64,000 nt of DNA from Bryobacter aggregatus MPL3 (GTDB lineage: Bacteria; Acidobacteriota; Terriglobia; Bryobacterales; Bryobacteraceae): assembly GCF_000702445.1 (NCBI RefSeq), contig NZ_JNIF01000003.1:3782001-3846000 (forward strand), written 5' to 3'. Below, in pieces: positions 17,442 through 26,696 of the stretch. The notes under the pieces were generated by a model, which worked only from the letters and a program-made list of their open reading frames with translations, had not been told where the DNA came from and did no database searches. Position 1 is the stretch's first letter; each line of letters opens with the position of its first letter. A program made the position numbers and the translations under genes.

Positions 17442-20400
17442 GTGCGCTTGTCAAATCGGGCATGCTCTATTCTTTTCTCGTTGCTGCTTCTTGCAACGAG
17501 CGGATTTTCCCAAACTTTCCGGGGCGCTATCGCTGGTAATATCGCAGACGCTTCTGGCGCTGCTATTCCTGATGCGAGTGTCAAAATTATCAACAGTGCG
17601 ACGGGTCTTACACGTGAAGTGGTGAGTTCCTCTAATGGCGACTTCTCCATTCCAGAATTGAATCTCGGTTCCTATACCCTGACCATTAGTAAGACTGGAT
17701 TCCAGACGACTAAGATCGAGAAGGTGGAAGTTGTCGTAGGTCGTGTCACGAACCTACCTGTCAAGTTGGCGGTCGCCAGTCAGGCGACCACGGTTGAGAT
17801 TAGTGCTGCGGTGGCAACCGTAGAAACCACTTCCACTACGATTGCGAATGTCGTTAATAGCCGTGCGGTTCAGGAGATGCCGATGAACGGCCGTGATTTC
17901 CGCCAGATGCTGAAGCTGGCGCCGGGCGTCACGCCCTCCTCCACTTCTGTGAATGGCATGCGCACTTCTGGCAACAACTACCAGATCGACGGTGCTGACA
18001 ATAACGACGCCTTCCAGAATGGCTCTGCTGTCAACCAGGGCGGCGTTTCGGGCATCGCCGGTACTCTCCTTCCGGTGGAGGCGATCGATCAGTTTGCCAT
18101 TGCGACCAATGCGAGTGCCGATCAGGGGCGCAACGGTGGCTCCAACGTCAATCTGGTGATCAAGAGTGGCACCAACACTCTCCATGGCTCGGCTTACTAC
18201 TTCAATCGCAATGAGGCGCTCAGCAGCCGGACACCCTTCCAGGCCCCCGATGCGGCAAAGCGTAAGATCCGCAATGACCAGTACGGCTTCAGCCTGGGTG
18301 GTCCGATCATCAAGAACAAGACCTTCTTCTTCTTAACGGGTGAGAAGCAGGTTTCTGTCGCCGGGTTGAGTTCGTCGATCACTCATCCTTCCACTGCCTG
18401 GGTCGATCAGGCAAAGGCAGTGCTTGCCCGCTACAACGTGGCCGTGAATCCTGTGATGACGAATCTGTTGACCTTCTGGCCCAGCCGCTACAACAATCTC
18501 CCTGCCACCACAAACAATCTGATTGCCGGAGATCTGAATACCTACAACAGCTATAACGGCATCATCAAGGTCGACCACAACTTCAACGAGCGGCACACGA
18601 TTGCCGTGCGCTACTACGGTGGCACCGGTTCGCAAACCGCACTCGTCGATAGCACGGTTCCCTATCATGAGTACTTCCAGGTGGCGCCCAGCCGGATGCA
18701 CAACATCAGCGTGGTACAGAATTCCACTCTTTCGCCTTCTATCGTCAATCAGGTCATTCTTGGCGTGAACTACTTCAAGCAGACCTTCAATGACTTTGAT
18801 ACCTCACCCAATCCAATCGCTGCCGGACTCAATACGGGTGTGACCGACCCCACGCTTCGAGGCAGTCCGACGCTGCAGATTACCAATTTTGCTGGCGCCA
18901 GCGCCACGCAGCCCCTCGGCCGTATTGATACCACCGGGCACTTCACTGACAATTTGAGCTGGAGCAAAGGGGCACACCAATTGAAGTTCGGGGGAGAGTA
19001 TCGCCGTGCGGTATTGGATGTCTTCTACGATACGAATAAGCGTGGCAAGTTTGTCTTCGATGGTACGCGTGGTCCTTGGTCTGCATCGGATTCCGGTGTG
19101 AGCGCCCCGCTTCGCTCCCTGGCCGACTTCCTTGCCGGCTATCCGACCAATTCGACGGGCGCGAGCATCGTCACCGGTCAGTTGCAGCGTTACTACCTGC
19201 AAAACAGTTTTGACTGGTGGGCTCACGACAACTGGCAGGTGAACAAGAAGTTGAATCTCAACTTTGGCGTTCGCTACACCTACCATGGCCCCTTATATGA
19301 CGACAAGAACTCGATCACGAACTTCCTCCCCAGCAAGGGAATCGTTCAGGTCGGGCAGGGAATCGATCGTCTTTACCCGCGCGATCTGAATAACTTTGCC
19401 CCGCGCTTTGGTTTCGCCTATCAGCCTGGCACAGACAGCAAAACGGTAATTCGTGGCAGCTACGGCATCTTCTTCGATGTGCCGCCGCTCAACTTCATCG
19501 TGGCCAACACCAGCATCCCGAATGCCGGCGCAGCCGGTGTCCATGCGAACCCCGGTGGCTCGGATCCGGTGTACTCGATCTCGCGCACTGACAATCTGGT
19601 GATCCAGTCCGGAGTCCCGATTTTTGGTGGCACCACTCCCAAGCCGCCCTTTGGCGTCTTTGCCGTGAGCCAGGATTTCCGCACCCCTTATGTGCAGAAC
19701 TTCAACCTGAACGTCCAGCGTCAAGTCACCAACAACATCTTGTTCCAGGTGGGCTACGTGGGCAGCCAAGGACGCAAGCTCAGTCTCTTGCGCGACATCA
19801 ATGCGGCCACGCCGGGGCCTGCGGCAACGCTGCAGTCCCGTCGTCCCTACAACACGCTCTATCCGAATTTCGCGGCGATCAATGAGCTCAACTCCATCGC
19901 CAATTCCAACTACAATTCACTCCAGACCCAGTTGCGAGTCACCCGCTGGAAGAACATCACCGGCGTTGCGAACTACACCTGGGGACATGCGCTCGATAAT
20001 GGATCGAATGTGCGCAACTCCCTTCCGGCCGACAGCTACAACTTGCGCCGCGAGTATGGCAGCGCCAGCTTCGATGTCCGTCAGATCTTCACCGCGTTTG
20101 TCTCTTATGACATTCCGGTCCTCACCTCGCGCTACAAGCGTCTGGTGCAAGGCTGGCAGGTCAATGGCTTGCTTACCTACCAGACCGGCGAGCCGATCGA
20201 TCTCCTGCGAGGCAGCAACATCAGTGGCAATGGCGACAACCGCGATCGTGTCAGCCTCATCGGCGATCCCTACTCAAACATCCCCACGACTAACGCCTCG
20301 ACGGGCGCGGCACTGGCAAGAGGAACAAAGTATCTGTTCAATCCCAATGCCTTTGCTTCTGCCCCGGCTGGGGAATACGGTAATCTCGGACGCAACGTCC

Positions 20401-20654
20401 TCTACGGCCCCAAGCTCGGCTCCACCGACTTTTCCATATTCAAAACAACGGCGATCACCGAGCGTGTTTCCGCGCAGTTCCGGGTTGAGATGTTCAATCT
20501 CTTCAACCAGACAAACTACGGAAATCCGGGTACGAGCTTTGCCTCTTTCTCGGCTCTCGGCCTGATGACCAACACTCGCAACGGCTCAAGCGCCCCTGGC
20601 CTTGGCTTTGGTGAGCCGCGCAATACCCAACTTGCGCTGAAGATCATCTTCTAA
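17442..20654 (+). CDS. TonB-dependent receptor, Oar-like, with carboxypeptidase-regulatory domain
   Basis: 1070 residues. The GTG at 17442 follows CGGGGGGC and starts a signal peptide (MRLSNRACSILFSLLLLATS...). A carboxypeptidase-regulatory/CNA-B-like fold occupies about 25-105 (FRGAIAGNIADASGAAIPDA), a plug domain about 125-235 (PMNGRDFRQ, IDGADNNDAF), and the remainder is a beta-barrel ending in LALKIIF with the terminal Phe expected for BAM insertion. These abundant acidobacterial receptors are thought to import or handle oligosaccharides or peptides. It is the first gene of a five-gene run: the dipeptidase starts 9 nt downstream. Confidence 0.92.
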   Translation: MRLSNRACSILFSLLLLATSGFSQTFRGAIAGNIADASGAAIPDASVKIINSATGLTREVVSSSNGDFSIPELNLGSYTLTISKTGFQTTKIEKVEVVVGRVTNLPVKLAVASQATTVEISAAVATVETTSTTIANVVNSRAVQEMPMNGRDFRQMLKLAPGVTPSSTSVNGMRTSGNNYQIDGADNNDAFQNGSAVNQGGVSGIAGTLLPVEAIDQFAIATNASADQGRNGGSNVNLVIKSGTNTLHGSAYYFNRNEALSSRTPFQAPDAAKRKIRNDQYGFSLGGPIIKNKTFFFLTGEKQVSVAGLSSSITHPSTAWVDQAKAVLARYNVAVNPVMTNLLTFWPSRYNNLPATTNNLIAGDLNTYNSYNGIIKVDHNFNERHTIAVRYYGGTGSQTALVDSTVPYHEYFQVAPSRMHNISVVQNSTLSPSIVNQVILGVNYFKQTFNDFDTSPNPIAAGLNTGVTDPTLRGSPTLQITNFAGASATQPLGRIDTTGHFTDNLSWSKGAHQLKFGGEYRRAVLDVFYDTNKRGKFVFDGTRGPWSASDSGVSAPLRSLADFLAGYPTNSTGASIVTGQLQRYYLQNSFDWWAHDNWQVNKKLNLNFGVRYTYHGPLYDDKNSITNFLPSKGIVQVGQGIDRLYPRDLNNFAPRFGFAYQPGTDSKTVIRGSYGIFFDVPPLNFIVANTSIPNAGAAGVHANPGGSDPVYSISRTDNLVIQSGVPIFGGTTPKPPFGVFAVSQDFRTPYVQNFNLNVQRQVTNNILFQVGYVGSQGRKLSLLRDINAATPGPAATLQSRRPYNTLYPNFAAINELNSIANSNYNSLQTQLRVTRWKNITGVANYTWGHALDNGSNVRNSLPADSYNLRREYGSASFDVRQIFTAFVSYDIPVLTSRYKRLVQGWQVNGLLTYQTGEPIDLLRGSNISGNGDNRDRVSLIGDPYSNIPTTNASTGAALARGTKYLFNPNAFASAPAGEYGNLGRNVLYGPKLGSTDFSIFKTTAITERVSAQFRVEMFNLFNQTNYGNPGTSFASFSALGLMTNTRNGSSAPGLGFGEPRNTQLALKIIF

Positions 20655-20663
20655 GGAACTCGA

Positions 20664-21905
20664 ATGATCCGTACCTGCAACAGAAGCCTGCCAGCCATCG
20701 TGCTGGCGGGCTTCTGCCTTTTGAGCGTGGGCTCTTCCGCGCAGCAGAAGAAAGTCTGGACCGATGCCGAAGTGATGAAGATCCACAACGAGGCTTACCT
20801 CATCGATCTGCACAACGACATCCCCACCAAAACACTGGTGGGCCAGAACTTCATGGCGCGTGGGGGCGGTGAACATACGGACATCTTCCGCATGAAGGAA
20901 GGGGGCGTGGGCGCGCAGTTTTTCGCGGCCTATGTGCCAGCTAGCCATGTCGCCACGAAGAGCAGCGCGCACCACGCGTTGGCCATGATCGACACCATCA
21001 AAGAAGACATTGTCAAAAAGAGTGCCGGTCAGTTTGCCTTAGCCATCACTGCCGCTGACATCCTAAACAACAAGAAGCTTGGCCGCAGGAGTGCTCTGAT
21101 TGGCATCGAAGGCGGGCACGCCATTGAAGACGATCCCCGTCTGCTGCGCCAGTTCTATGCGCTGGGCACGCGCTACATGACGCTCACCTGGTCCAACACC
21201 AACGGCTGGGCAGACTCCTCTGGCGACATCAGCAACCCGAGGGTGAAGCACCACGGCGGCCTCACCGATCTTGGCCGCCAGATCGTTCTCGAAATGAATC
21301 GTCTCGGGATGATGGTCGACATTTCTCATGTTGCTGATTCCACGTTCTACGACGCTGTCAAAATCAGCAAAGCGCCCTTACTTGCTAGCCACTCCAGTTG
21401 CCGTGCGCTTTGCAATGCAGGCCGCAACATGACTGACGACATGATCAAAGCCCTCGCCAGGACGAACGGCGTGATGGGCATCAACTTCAATTGCGACTTC
21501 CTCAACCAGAAGGCCAAGGACGCGAGTCCCGCCACTCATCCCGACTTTATCGCCAAGCGCGATCGCATCAACAAGACGGTCAAGGACGAGGCCGAAGCGA
21601 TGAAGCAGGTGGCGCAACTGACGGCCCAATACCGCGCCAATACTCCGCGGGCCACCCTGCAGGATGTTGTCGATCACATCGACCATGTGGTCCAACTCGT
21701 TGGTGTCGATCACGTCGCCCTTGGGAGTGATTTTGACGGCGTCAGTTGCACGCCGGTCGGTCTCGAGGATGTCAGTAAGTTCCCCAAGCTCACCCGTGCT
21801 CTGCTCGAAAAGGGCTATACGCCTCAGATGATCACGAAAATCTATCATGGCAATTTGATCCGGCTGATGCAGGATGTTGAGAAGACCGCCACGTCGATGA
21901 AATAA
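20664..21905 (+). CDS. Secreted membrane dipeptidase (peptidase M19)
   Basis: 413 residues with signal peptide ([16 protein letters not shown]). All M19 zinc-site elements are visible: DLHND near residue 51, GIEGGH near 147, VDISHVAD near 217, [11 protein letters not shown] near 238 and ALGSDFDG near 352. The family hydrolyses dipeptides, including D-amino-acid-containing ones and sometimes beta-lactams. Export places it in the periplasm, on the path of anything imported by the receptor encoded 9 nt upstream. The ATP-grasp gene begins 5 nt after its stop, so the run is very probably one transcript. Confidence 0.92.
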   Translation: MIRTCNRSLPAIVLAGFCLLSVGSSAQQKKVWTDAEVMKIHNEAYLIDLHNDIPTKTLVGQNFMARGGGEHTDIFRMKEGGVGAQFFAAYVPASHVATKSSAHHALAMIDTIKEDIVKKSAGQFALAITAADILNNKKLGRRSALIGIEGGHAIEDDPRLLRQFYALGTRYMTLTWSNTNGWADSSGDISNPRVKHHGGLTDLGRQIVLEMNRLGMMVDISHVADSTFYDAVKISKAPLLASHSSCRALCNAGRNMTDDMIKALARTNGVMGINFNCDFLNQKAKDASPATHPDFIAKRDRINKTVKDEAEAMKQVAQLTAQYRANTPRATLQDVVDHIDHVVQLVGVDHVALGSDFDGVSCTPVGLEDVSKFPKLTRALLEKGYTPQMITKIYHGNLIRLMQDVEKTATSMK

Positions 21906-21910
21906 CTACC

Positions 21911-23359
21911 TTGTCTACCCTAACCAAACCCTTTGAAGACTACCAACTGGACGGCGCTTTCGACGAGATGTTCGATGCCTCGGGCGCTGTTCGCTCTCAC
22001 TACGCTCCGCTCTTCGAGATGCTGGAGGAATCGCCTGCTGAGGATCTGCGCCGCTCCAAGCAAGAAAGCGATCTCATCTTTCTCAACCAGGGCATCACCT
22101 TTACGGTCTATGGAAAAGACGAGGGCACCGAGCGCATCTTCCCTCACGACCTGTTGCCGCGCATCATCACCCGCAAGGAATGGCAGCATGTCGAAGCCGG
22201 TCTGACGCAGCGCATCACCGCGCTCAACCTCTTTCTCAAAGACATCTACAACGAAGGCCACATCCTCCGCGATGGCATCGTGCCGCGGGAACTGGTCTAC
22301 ACCTGCAAGTACTTCCGCCGCCAGATGCGCGGCCTGCGCGTGCCGAAGGATGTCTACATCGCCGTCACTGGCACCGACCTCATCCGAGATCTCGACGGCA
22401 ACTTCATGGTGCTCGAGGACAACCTGCGCGTGCCGTCGGGAGTCAGCTACATGCTCACCGGCCGCCAGGTGATGAAGCGCATCTTCCCCAAGGTGTTCCG
22501 CCAAAGCGGTGTGCTTCCGATCGAAGACTATCCGCAAGCCCTGCTGCAGAGCCTGCGTGCCCTCTCGCCCGATGGCAAGGACGAACCCACCATCGTGCTG
22601 CTCACGCCGGGTGTCTACAACAGCGCCTACTTCGAGCACACCTTCCTTGCGCGGCAGATGGGCATCGAACTGGTGGAAGGCCGCGACCTGATTGTGCACG
22701 ATTGCGTCGTCTACATGCGCACCACCTCCGGGCTGAAGCGTGTCGATGTGATCTACCGCCGTGTGGACGACGACTTCATCGATCCGCTGGCCTTCCGTTA
22801 TGATTCGATCCTTGGCGTTCCTGGCTTGTTCAATGCCTATCGCGCCGGAAACGTCACGCTCGCCAATGCCATCGGCACCGGCATCGCCGATGACAAGGCC
22901 CTCTACGCCTATGTCCCGCGGATCATCAAGTATTACCTCGATCAGGATGCGATTCTTCCCAACGTTGAGACCTTCATCCTGGCCGAGGAATCCTCCCGCC
23001 AGTATGTTCTCGACAACCTCGAGAAGATGGTGGTCAAGGCGGTGGGCGAAAGCGGCGGTTACGGCATGATCATTGGGCCCCACGCCTCACGGCAGGAGCT
23101 GGCGGACTTCCGGCAGAAGATCCTCGACGATCCGCGCAACTACATCGGACAGCCCACGCTCATGCTTTCGCGCGCTCCCTGTTTTGTCGATGGCGGTTTT
23201 GATTCCCGCCACGTCGACCTCCGTCCCTACATCCTCTATGGGGACAAGATCAGCATCGTTCCAGGCGGCCTCACACGGGTTGCGCTGCGCAAAGGTTCCC
23301 TCGTCGTGAACAGTTCGCAAGGTGGGGGCAGTAAAGACACCTGGGTCGTCGATGAATAG
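21911..23359 (+). CDS. Circularly permuted ATP-grasp protein (DUF404/DUF407 type)
   Basis: 482 residues, normal family length. Recognisable blocks are [18 protein letters not shown] at the start, [11 protein letters not shown], the phrase [20 protein letters not shown] near residue 165, and [14 protein letters not shown] with [14 protein letters not shown] near the C-terminus. These carry the ATP-binding and Mg-binding positions in permuted order. The start is TTG at 21911, 5 nt after the dipeptidase stop; no ATG is in a better place. Such proteins are predicted carboxylate-amine ligases and are nearly always encoded with alpha-E and transglutaminase partners, as here. The substrate is unknown. 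Confidence 0.92.
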   Translation: MSTLTKPFEDYQLDGAFDEMFDASGAVRSHYAPLFEMLEESPAEDLRRSKQESDLIFLNQGITFTVYGKDEGTERIFPHDLLPRIITRKEWQHVEAGLTQRITALNLFLKDIYNEGHILRDGIVPRELVYTCKYFRRQMRGLRVPKDVYIAVTGTDLIRDLDGNFMVLEDNLRVPSGVSYMLTGRQVMKRIFPKVFRQSGVLPIEDYPQALLQSLRALSPDGKDEPTIVLLTPGVYNSAYFEHTFLARQMGIELVEGRDLIVHDCVVYMRTTSGLKRVDVIYRRVDDDFIDPLAFRYDSILGVPGLFNAYRAGNVTLANAIGTGIADDKALYAYVPRIIKYYLDQDAILPNVETFILAEESSRQYVLDNLEKMVVKAVGESGGYGMIIGPHASRQELADFRQKILDDPRNYIGQPTLMLSRAPCFVDGGFDSRHVDLRPYILYGDKISIVPGGLTRVALRKGSLVVNSSQGGGSKDTWVVDE

Positions 23360-23372
23360 CAAAGGAACCGGT

Positions 23373-24311
23373 ATGTTGTCTCGTGTTGCTGACAGCTTGT
23401 ATTGGATGGCGCGTTATCTGGAACGGGCGGAGAACACGACGCTCCTGCTCGACGCCAACATCCAGCTCATGCTCGAACAAAAGCCCCAGGCCGTCGAGCG
23501 CCAACTGCGTCGCATCAATCTCAGCCTGGGCCAGCCGCTCAAGATTGAAGGTAAGATCAGCGTTCCCGCGCTCGAACACGCCTTGATCTTCGATCCTCAG
23601 GTCAAAACGTCCATTATCAGTTGCGTCATGCAGGCTCGCGAGAATGCGCGCCAGGTGCGCGAGCAGATCAGCAGCGAAATGTGGAGCGAGATCAACGGGC
23701 TCTATCACTTCGTGAAGAAGTACGATGCGGAAGATCTCGAACAGGAGTTGCCGCTCGAGTTCCTCAACGAAGTACGCCGCAATCTCAGTCTCTTTAAGGG
23801 CGAGACGGACGCCACCATGTCGCACGGAGAAGAGTGGTGGTTCCTCCAGTTCGGCCGCCACATGGAGCGTGCCGTCAACACCTGCACCATGCTCAATGTC
23901 CATTCGCCGGAGTTGTGCGGACAGGCCGACATCGGACACTTGGAGTTGCTCGCATTGTTGCGTAGTTGTAGCGCCTTTGAGGCCTATCTGAAGAAATACA
24001 CTGCCGAGTTCTCGGCGGAAAACATCGTCGAATTCCTATTGCTCAACCCGCAACATCCGCACTCGATTCTGTTTTGTGTCCGTGGCATCCAGCAGTCCAT
24101 CGCCGCCTTCCCGGTGCAGGACCAGCGCAGCACTGTGGAGCGATTGGCTGGCCGCCTGGTCGCCACGCTCAGCTATTCGAGTGTTGACGAGATCCTCGCC
24201 AGCGGACTGAATCTGGCGCTCGATAACGTCATCCGCCAATGCGTGCAGGTCCACTCGGCCTTGCACCAAACCTATATTGACTACCCGATTGAAACTTCGC
24301 TTCCAGCCTAA
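23373..24311 (+). CDS. Alpha-E domain protein (DUF403)
   Basis: 312 residues, almost entirely alpha-helical. The family start MLSRVADSLYWMARYLERAE is encoded from the ATG at 23373, preceded by AAAGGA at a good distance. The frame extends upstream to 23322 only by overlapping the ATP-grasp gene. The motif GEEWWFLQFGRHMERA is also typical. Alpha-E proteins have no assigned activity; they co-occur with circularly permuted ATP-grasp enzymes and transglutaminases and are thought to act as a scaffold or partner in a peptide-synthesis or protein-tagging pathway. Its last base is shared with the start codon of the transglutaminase gene. Confidence 0.92.
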   Translation: MLSRVADSLYWMARYLERAENTTLLLDANIQLMLEQKPQAVERQLRRINLSLGQPLKIEGKISVPALEHALIFDPQVKTSIISCVMQARENARQVREQISSEMWSEINGLYHFVKKYDAEDLEQELPLEFLNEVRRNLSLFKGETDATMSHGEEWWFLQFGRHMERAVNTCTMLNVHSPELCGQADIGHLELLALLRSCSAFEAYLKKYTAEFSAENIVEFLLLNPQHPHSILFCVRGIQQSIAAFPVQDQRSTVERLAGRLVATLSYSSVDEILASGLNLALDNVIRQCVQVHSALHQTYIDYPIETSLPA

Positions 24312-25282
24312 TGTACTTCTCGATCCAACACCAAACCCGTTTCCGTTATGATGCGCCCGTCAGCGAGAGCATCATGGAGCTTCGCATGCAGCCGCGCAGC
24401 GAGGGCAAGCAGCGTTGCTTCAGCTATTTCGTGAAGGTCAATCCTAAGGCGCGTGTGCTCCAGTATCGAGACCATCTGGGCAACTACGTCCACCACTTTA
24501 GCGTCGCGCCAAAGCACACCCAACTCCTGGTGACGACCGAGTCTACGGTCGAAACCTATGAGCCCGATCCCATCCCCGCCGTGCTTCCCCTGCGAGGCTG
24601 GGAGGAGTTGGATCACACGACGGCGACCCAGGACTTCTGGGAGTTCGTCATGCCCAGCGAATTGACGGAGCCCACGCCGCTGCTCAACGCACTCTCCAAG
24701 GAACTCCGTGTCGAGCGCCGCGAAGACCCTCTCACCATGTGTCTCGAACTGAATCGTGCGATCTACGCTTCCTTCGAATACGTGCCGAAGTCAACGCGCG
24801 TCAATTCTCCGATCGATCACGCCCTCGGCGGCCGCAAGGGCGTCTGTCAGGACTTCGCGCACATCATGACGGCGCTCTTGCGCGAGCTGCGCATTCCCGC
24901 TCGTTATGTCTCTGGCTATCTGTTCCACAGCCGCGAGAACAAAACGCGCTCGGTGGACGGAGCGACGCACGCCTGGGTAGAAGCGTTTCTGCCCGGCATC
25001 GGCTGGACGGGCTTCGATCCAACCAACAACCTGCTCGCAGGCAGCCGGCACATCCGCACCGCGATTGGCCGCGACTATAACGACGTGCCGCCCACGCGTG
25101 GCACCTATCGTGGCGGCGCGCAAAGCGAGATGGCCGTCGTTGTCCGCGTGACCAAGGCCGATGCTCCGATCATGGAAGACCTGGCCAAAGAGTTGCTGTT
25201 CAACTCGAATCCGCCAGTCTTCGACGAACGCCCGCTGCTTAGCGATGATCTGGCGCTGCAGCAGCAACAGCAGCAACAGTAA
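24311..25282 (+). CDS. Transglutaminase-like protein with polyglutamine tail
   Basis: 323 residues. It starts in a TAATG overlap with the alpha-E gene. The N-terminal beta domain opens with MYFSIQHQTRFRYDAPVSES; the papain-like core has catalytic Cys in GRKGVCQDFAHIM near residue 180, His in DGATHAWVEAF near 220 and Asp in GFDPTNN near 237. Family members act as proteases or amide-transfer enzymes; with ATP-grasp and alpha-E partners they are predicted to process or attach peptides. The last seven codons are all Gln, encoded by a CAG/CAA repeat that also overlaps the convergent FG-GAP gene. Confidence 0.92.
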   Translation: MYFSIQHQTRFRYDAPVSESIMELRMQPRSEGKQRCFSYFVKVNPKARVLQYRDHLGNYVHHFSVAPKHTQLLVTTESTVETYEPDPIPAVLPLRGWEELDHTTATQDFWEFVMPSELTEPTPLLNALSKELRVERREDPLTMCLELNRAIYASFEYVPKSTRVNSPIDHALGGRKGVCQDFAHIMTALLRELRIPARYVSGYLFHSRENKTRSVDGATHAWVEAFLPGIGWTGFDPTNNLLAGSRHIRTAIGRDYNDVPPTRGTYRGGAQSEMAVVVRVTKADAPIMEDLAKELLFNSNPPVFDERPLLSDDLALQQQQQQQ

Positions 25283-26312
25283 AGATCACCAGATTCGCCG
25301 TCGCCCCGCCAATGCAGATCAGCTCGGGCCGCTTGTCGCCGTCGAGGTCGGCGGCAACGCACGAGTTCGCGGCAATCTTGCCGTCGAGGATCGTCTGCAC
25401 CGTCCACTTACCCTTCTCGAACTTCGCCATCCGCACTGCTCCCCCACCGGCCCGCGCTCCGTAGATCACCTCGTCATTGCCATCGCCATCAAGATCGGCG
25501 GCCAGCACCGTATGCCCCTCTTGGATCGTGTCGTCCAGCACCGTCCGCTCCGGCGTATAGATCACAAACTGATTGCCATGCCACGGCTCGATGGTGGCAA
25601 GGAGCTTCTGCTTGCCGATCTTGGCCACCGTCACATCGCTGACATTTCCCGCCTGCAATAGCTGTCGTGAGTAAGTGCCATCCTTCTTACCCTCCAACAG
25701 ATGGACGCCGCGAAAGCTGGCCGTGAGCAGATCGTCGATGCCATCGCCGTTCCAGTCCGTGACATGCAAGCCGTGCATCACGCCGCCATCTTCGTCGTTG
25801 ATCAACCTCGGCTTCAGCGTCCCCTTCTCATACAGCGTGAGCGGAATCTTCCCCTCATACAGTGGTGGATGCGATTTCGGGTCCGCCAGTGGCGCATTGA
25901 TAAAGGCGCCATTGGCCACCTTCAAGCGATGCGAAGTGGGAATCGCATCAATGTCGCGGCGCGTGCCATCGAGCCGCAGTAGCGAGACAATGCCCTTCAA
26001 CTTATCGGGAACATTCGAGAACTCATGGGCCACCAGCAACTCCGGAATACCGTCCCCATCGATGTCCATCGCCGCGACGTTGATCAACTGCCGGAAGCCC
26101 GACGCAATCACATGCCGCTTCCATTCTCCAGCCACGGTCCCCGGATTCTCAAACCAGTCCAGATGATCGACACCCGAGGCGAGCGCAATCAGATCGGGCC
26201 GCCCATCGCGATTGAGATCGACAGCCAACACCTGATACCCACCCTTGAGGTCAGTCGCGATCGTCGTCGGCTGAAACTGCTGCGCCAGAAGAATCCAAAG
26301 AAAAATCGGCAT
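25239..26312 (-). CDS. Secreted FG-GAP/VCBS-repeat protein
   Basis: 357 residues with signal peptide (MPIFLWILLAQQFQ). At least five FG-GAP-like repeats carry Ca-binding D-x-D/N-x-D-G loops: VDLNRDGRPDLI, MDIDGDGIPELL, TDWNGDGIDDLL, ADLDGDGNDEVI and ADLDGDKRPELI. These fold as a beta-propeller and usually mediate adhesion or carbohydrate binding at the cell surface. The final residues (VAAVAAAAPDHR) come from a 44-nt overlap with the transglutaminase gene on the other strand and look like read-through beyond an ancestral stop. Confidence 0.85.
   Translation of the reverse strand: MPIFLWILLAQQFQPTTIATDLKGGYQVLAVDLNRDGRPDLIALASGVDHLDWFENPGTVAGEWKRHVIASGFRQLINVAAMDIDGDGIPELLVAHEFSNVPDKLKGIVSLLRLDGTRRDIDAIPTSHRLKVANGAFINAPLADPKSHPPLYEGKIPLTLYEKGTLKPRLINDEDGGVMHGLHVTDWNGDGIDDLLTASFRGVHLLEGKKDGTYSRQLLQAGNVSDVTVAKIGKQKLLATIEPWHGNQFVIYTPERTVLDDTIQEGHTVLAADLDGDGNDEVIYGARAGGGAVRMAKFEKGKWTVQTILDGKIAANSCVAADLDGDKRPELICIGGATANLVIFTVAAVAAAAPDHR
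25259..25279 (+). repeat. CAG/CAA trinucleotide tract coding on both strands
   Basis: Seven consecutive CAG or CAA codons end the transglutaminase gene as Q7. The opposite strand reads GTT/GCT and encodes the Ala/Val-rich tail of the FG-GAP protein. Slippage in units of 3 nt would keep both genes in frame. Confidence 0.9.
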
Positions 26313-26363
26313 GCCTCACAATATCTTGAAACGATCCGCTTCTGTTGACGTACTACAGGAGAG

Positions 26364-26696
26364 ATGAAAACCCGTCACGAAGTGCTGCAAGGCACTCTCG
26401 ACCTGATCGTGTTGAATACGCTGCAATCCTTGGGGCCGCTCCACGGTTACGGCATCGCGCAGCGCGTGCTGCAAGTGAGCGAGGGCCTGCTTGCGTTGAA
26501 CCAAGGCACGCTCTACCCGGCCTTACTCCGTCTCGAACAGCGTGGCTGGATCAAAAGCGAGTATGGCCCGAGCGAGAACAACCGCCGTGCGCGCTTCTAC
26601 TCGATCACTCGCTCCGGCAAACAGCAACTACATGCCGAACTCGAACAATGGCAGTTGACCGTCTCTTTGATGACCCGACTTTTGGAGAACCCATGA
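26364..26696 (+). CDS. PadR-family transcriptional regulator
   Basis: 110 residues, the short PadR form. The winged helix is clear: LQGTLDLIVLNTLQSLGP, then HGYGIAQRV, and the wing around GTLYPALLRLEQRGWI. The C-terminal helix for dimerisation is short. The ATG at 26364 follows CAGGAGAG. Its stop overlaps the start of the permease gene (ATGA). PadR-permease pairs of this type are abundant in Acidobacteria, and PadR usually represses the linked transporter gene. Confidence 0.93.
   Translation: MKTRHEVLQGTLDLIVLNTLQSLGPLHGYGIAQRVLQVSEGLLALNQGTLYPALLRLEQRGWIKSEYGPSENNRRARFYSITRSGKQQLHAELEQWQLTVSLMTRLLENP

Noticed and set aside
21920-23083. Long minus-strand open frame opposite the ATP-grasp gene
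   Set aside because: The plus-strand protein is clearly a conserved family member. The antisense frame is rich in His/Asp/Val as expected from the complement of a high-GC gene and shows no motif.
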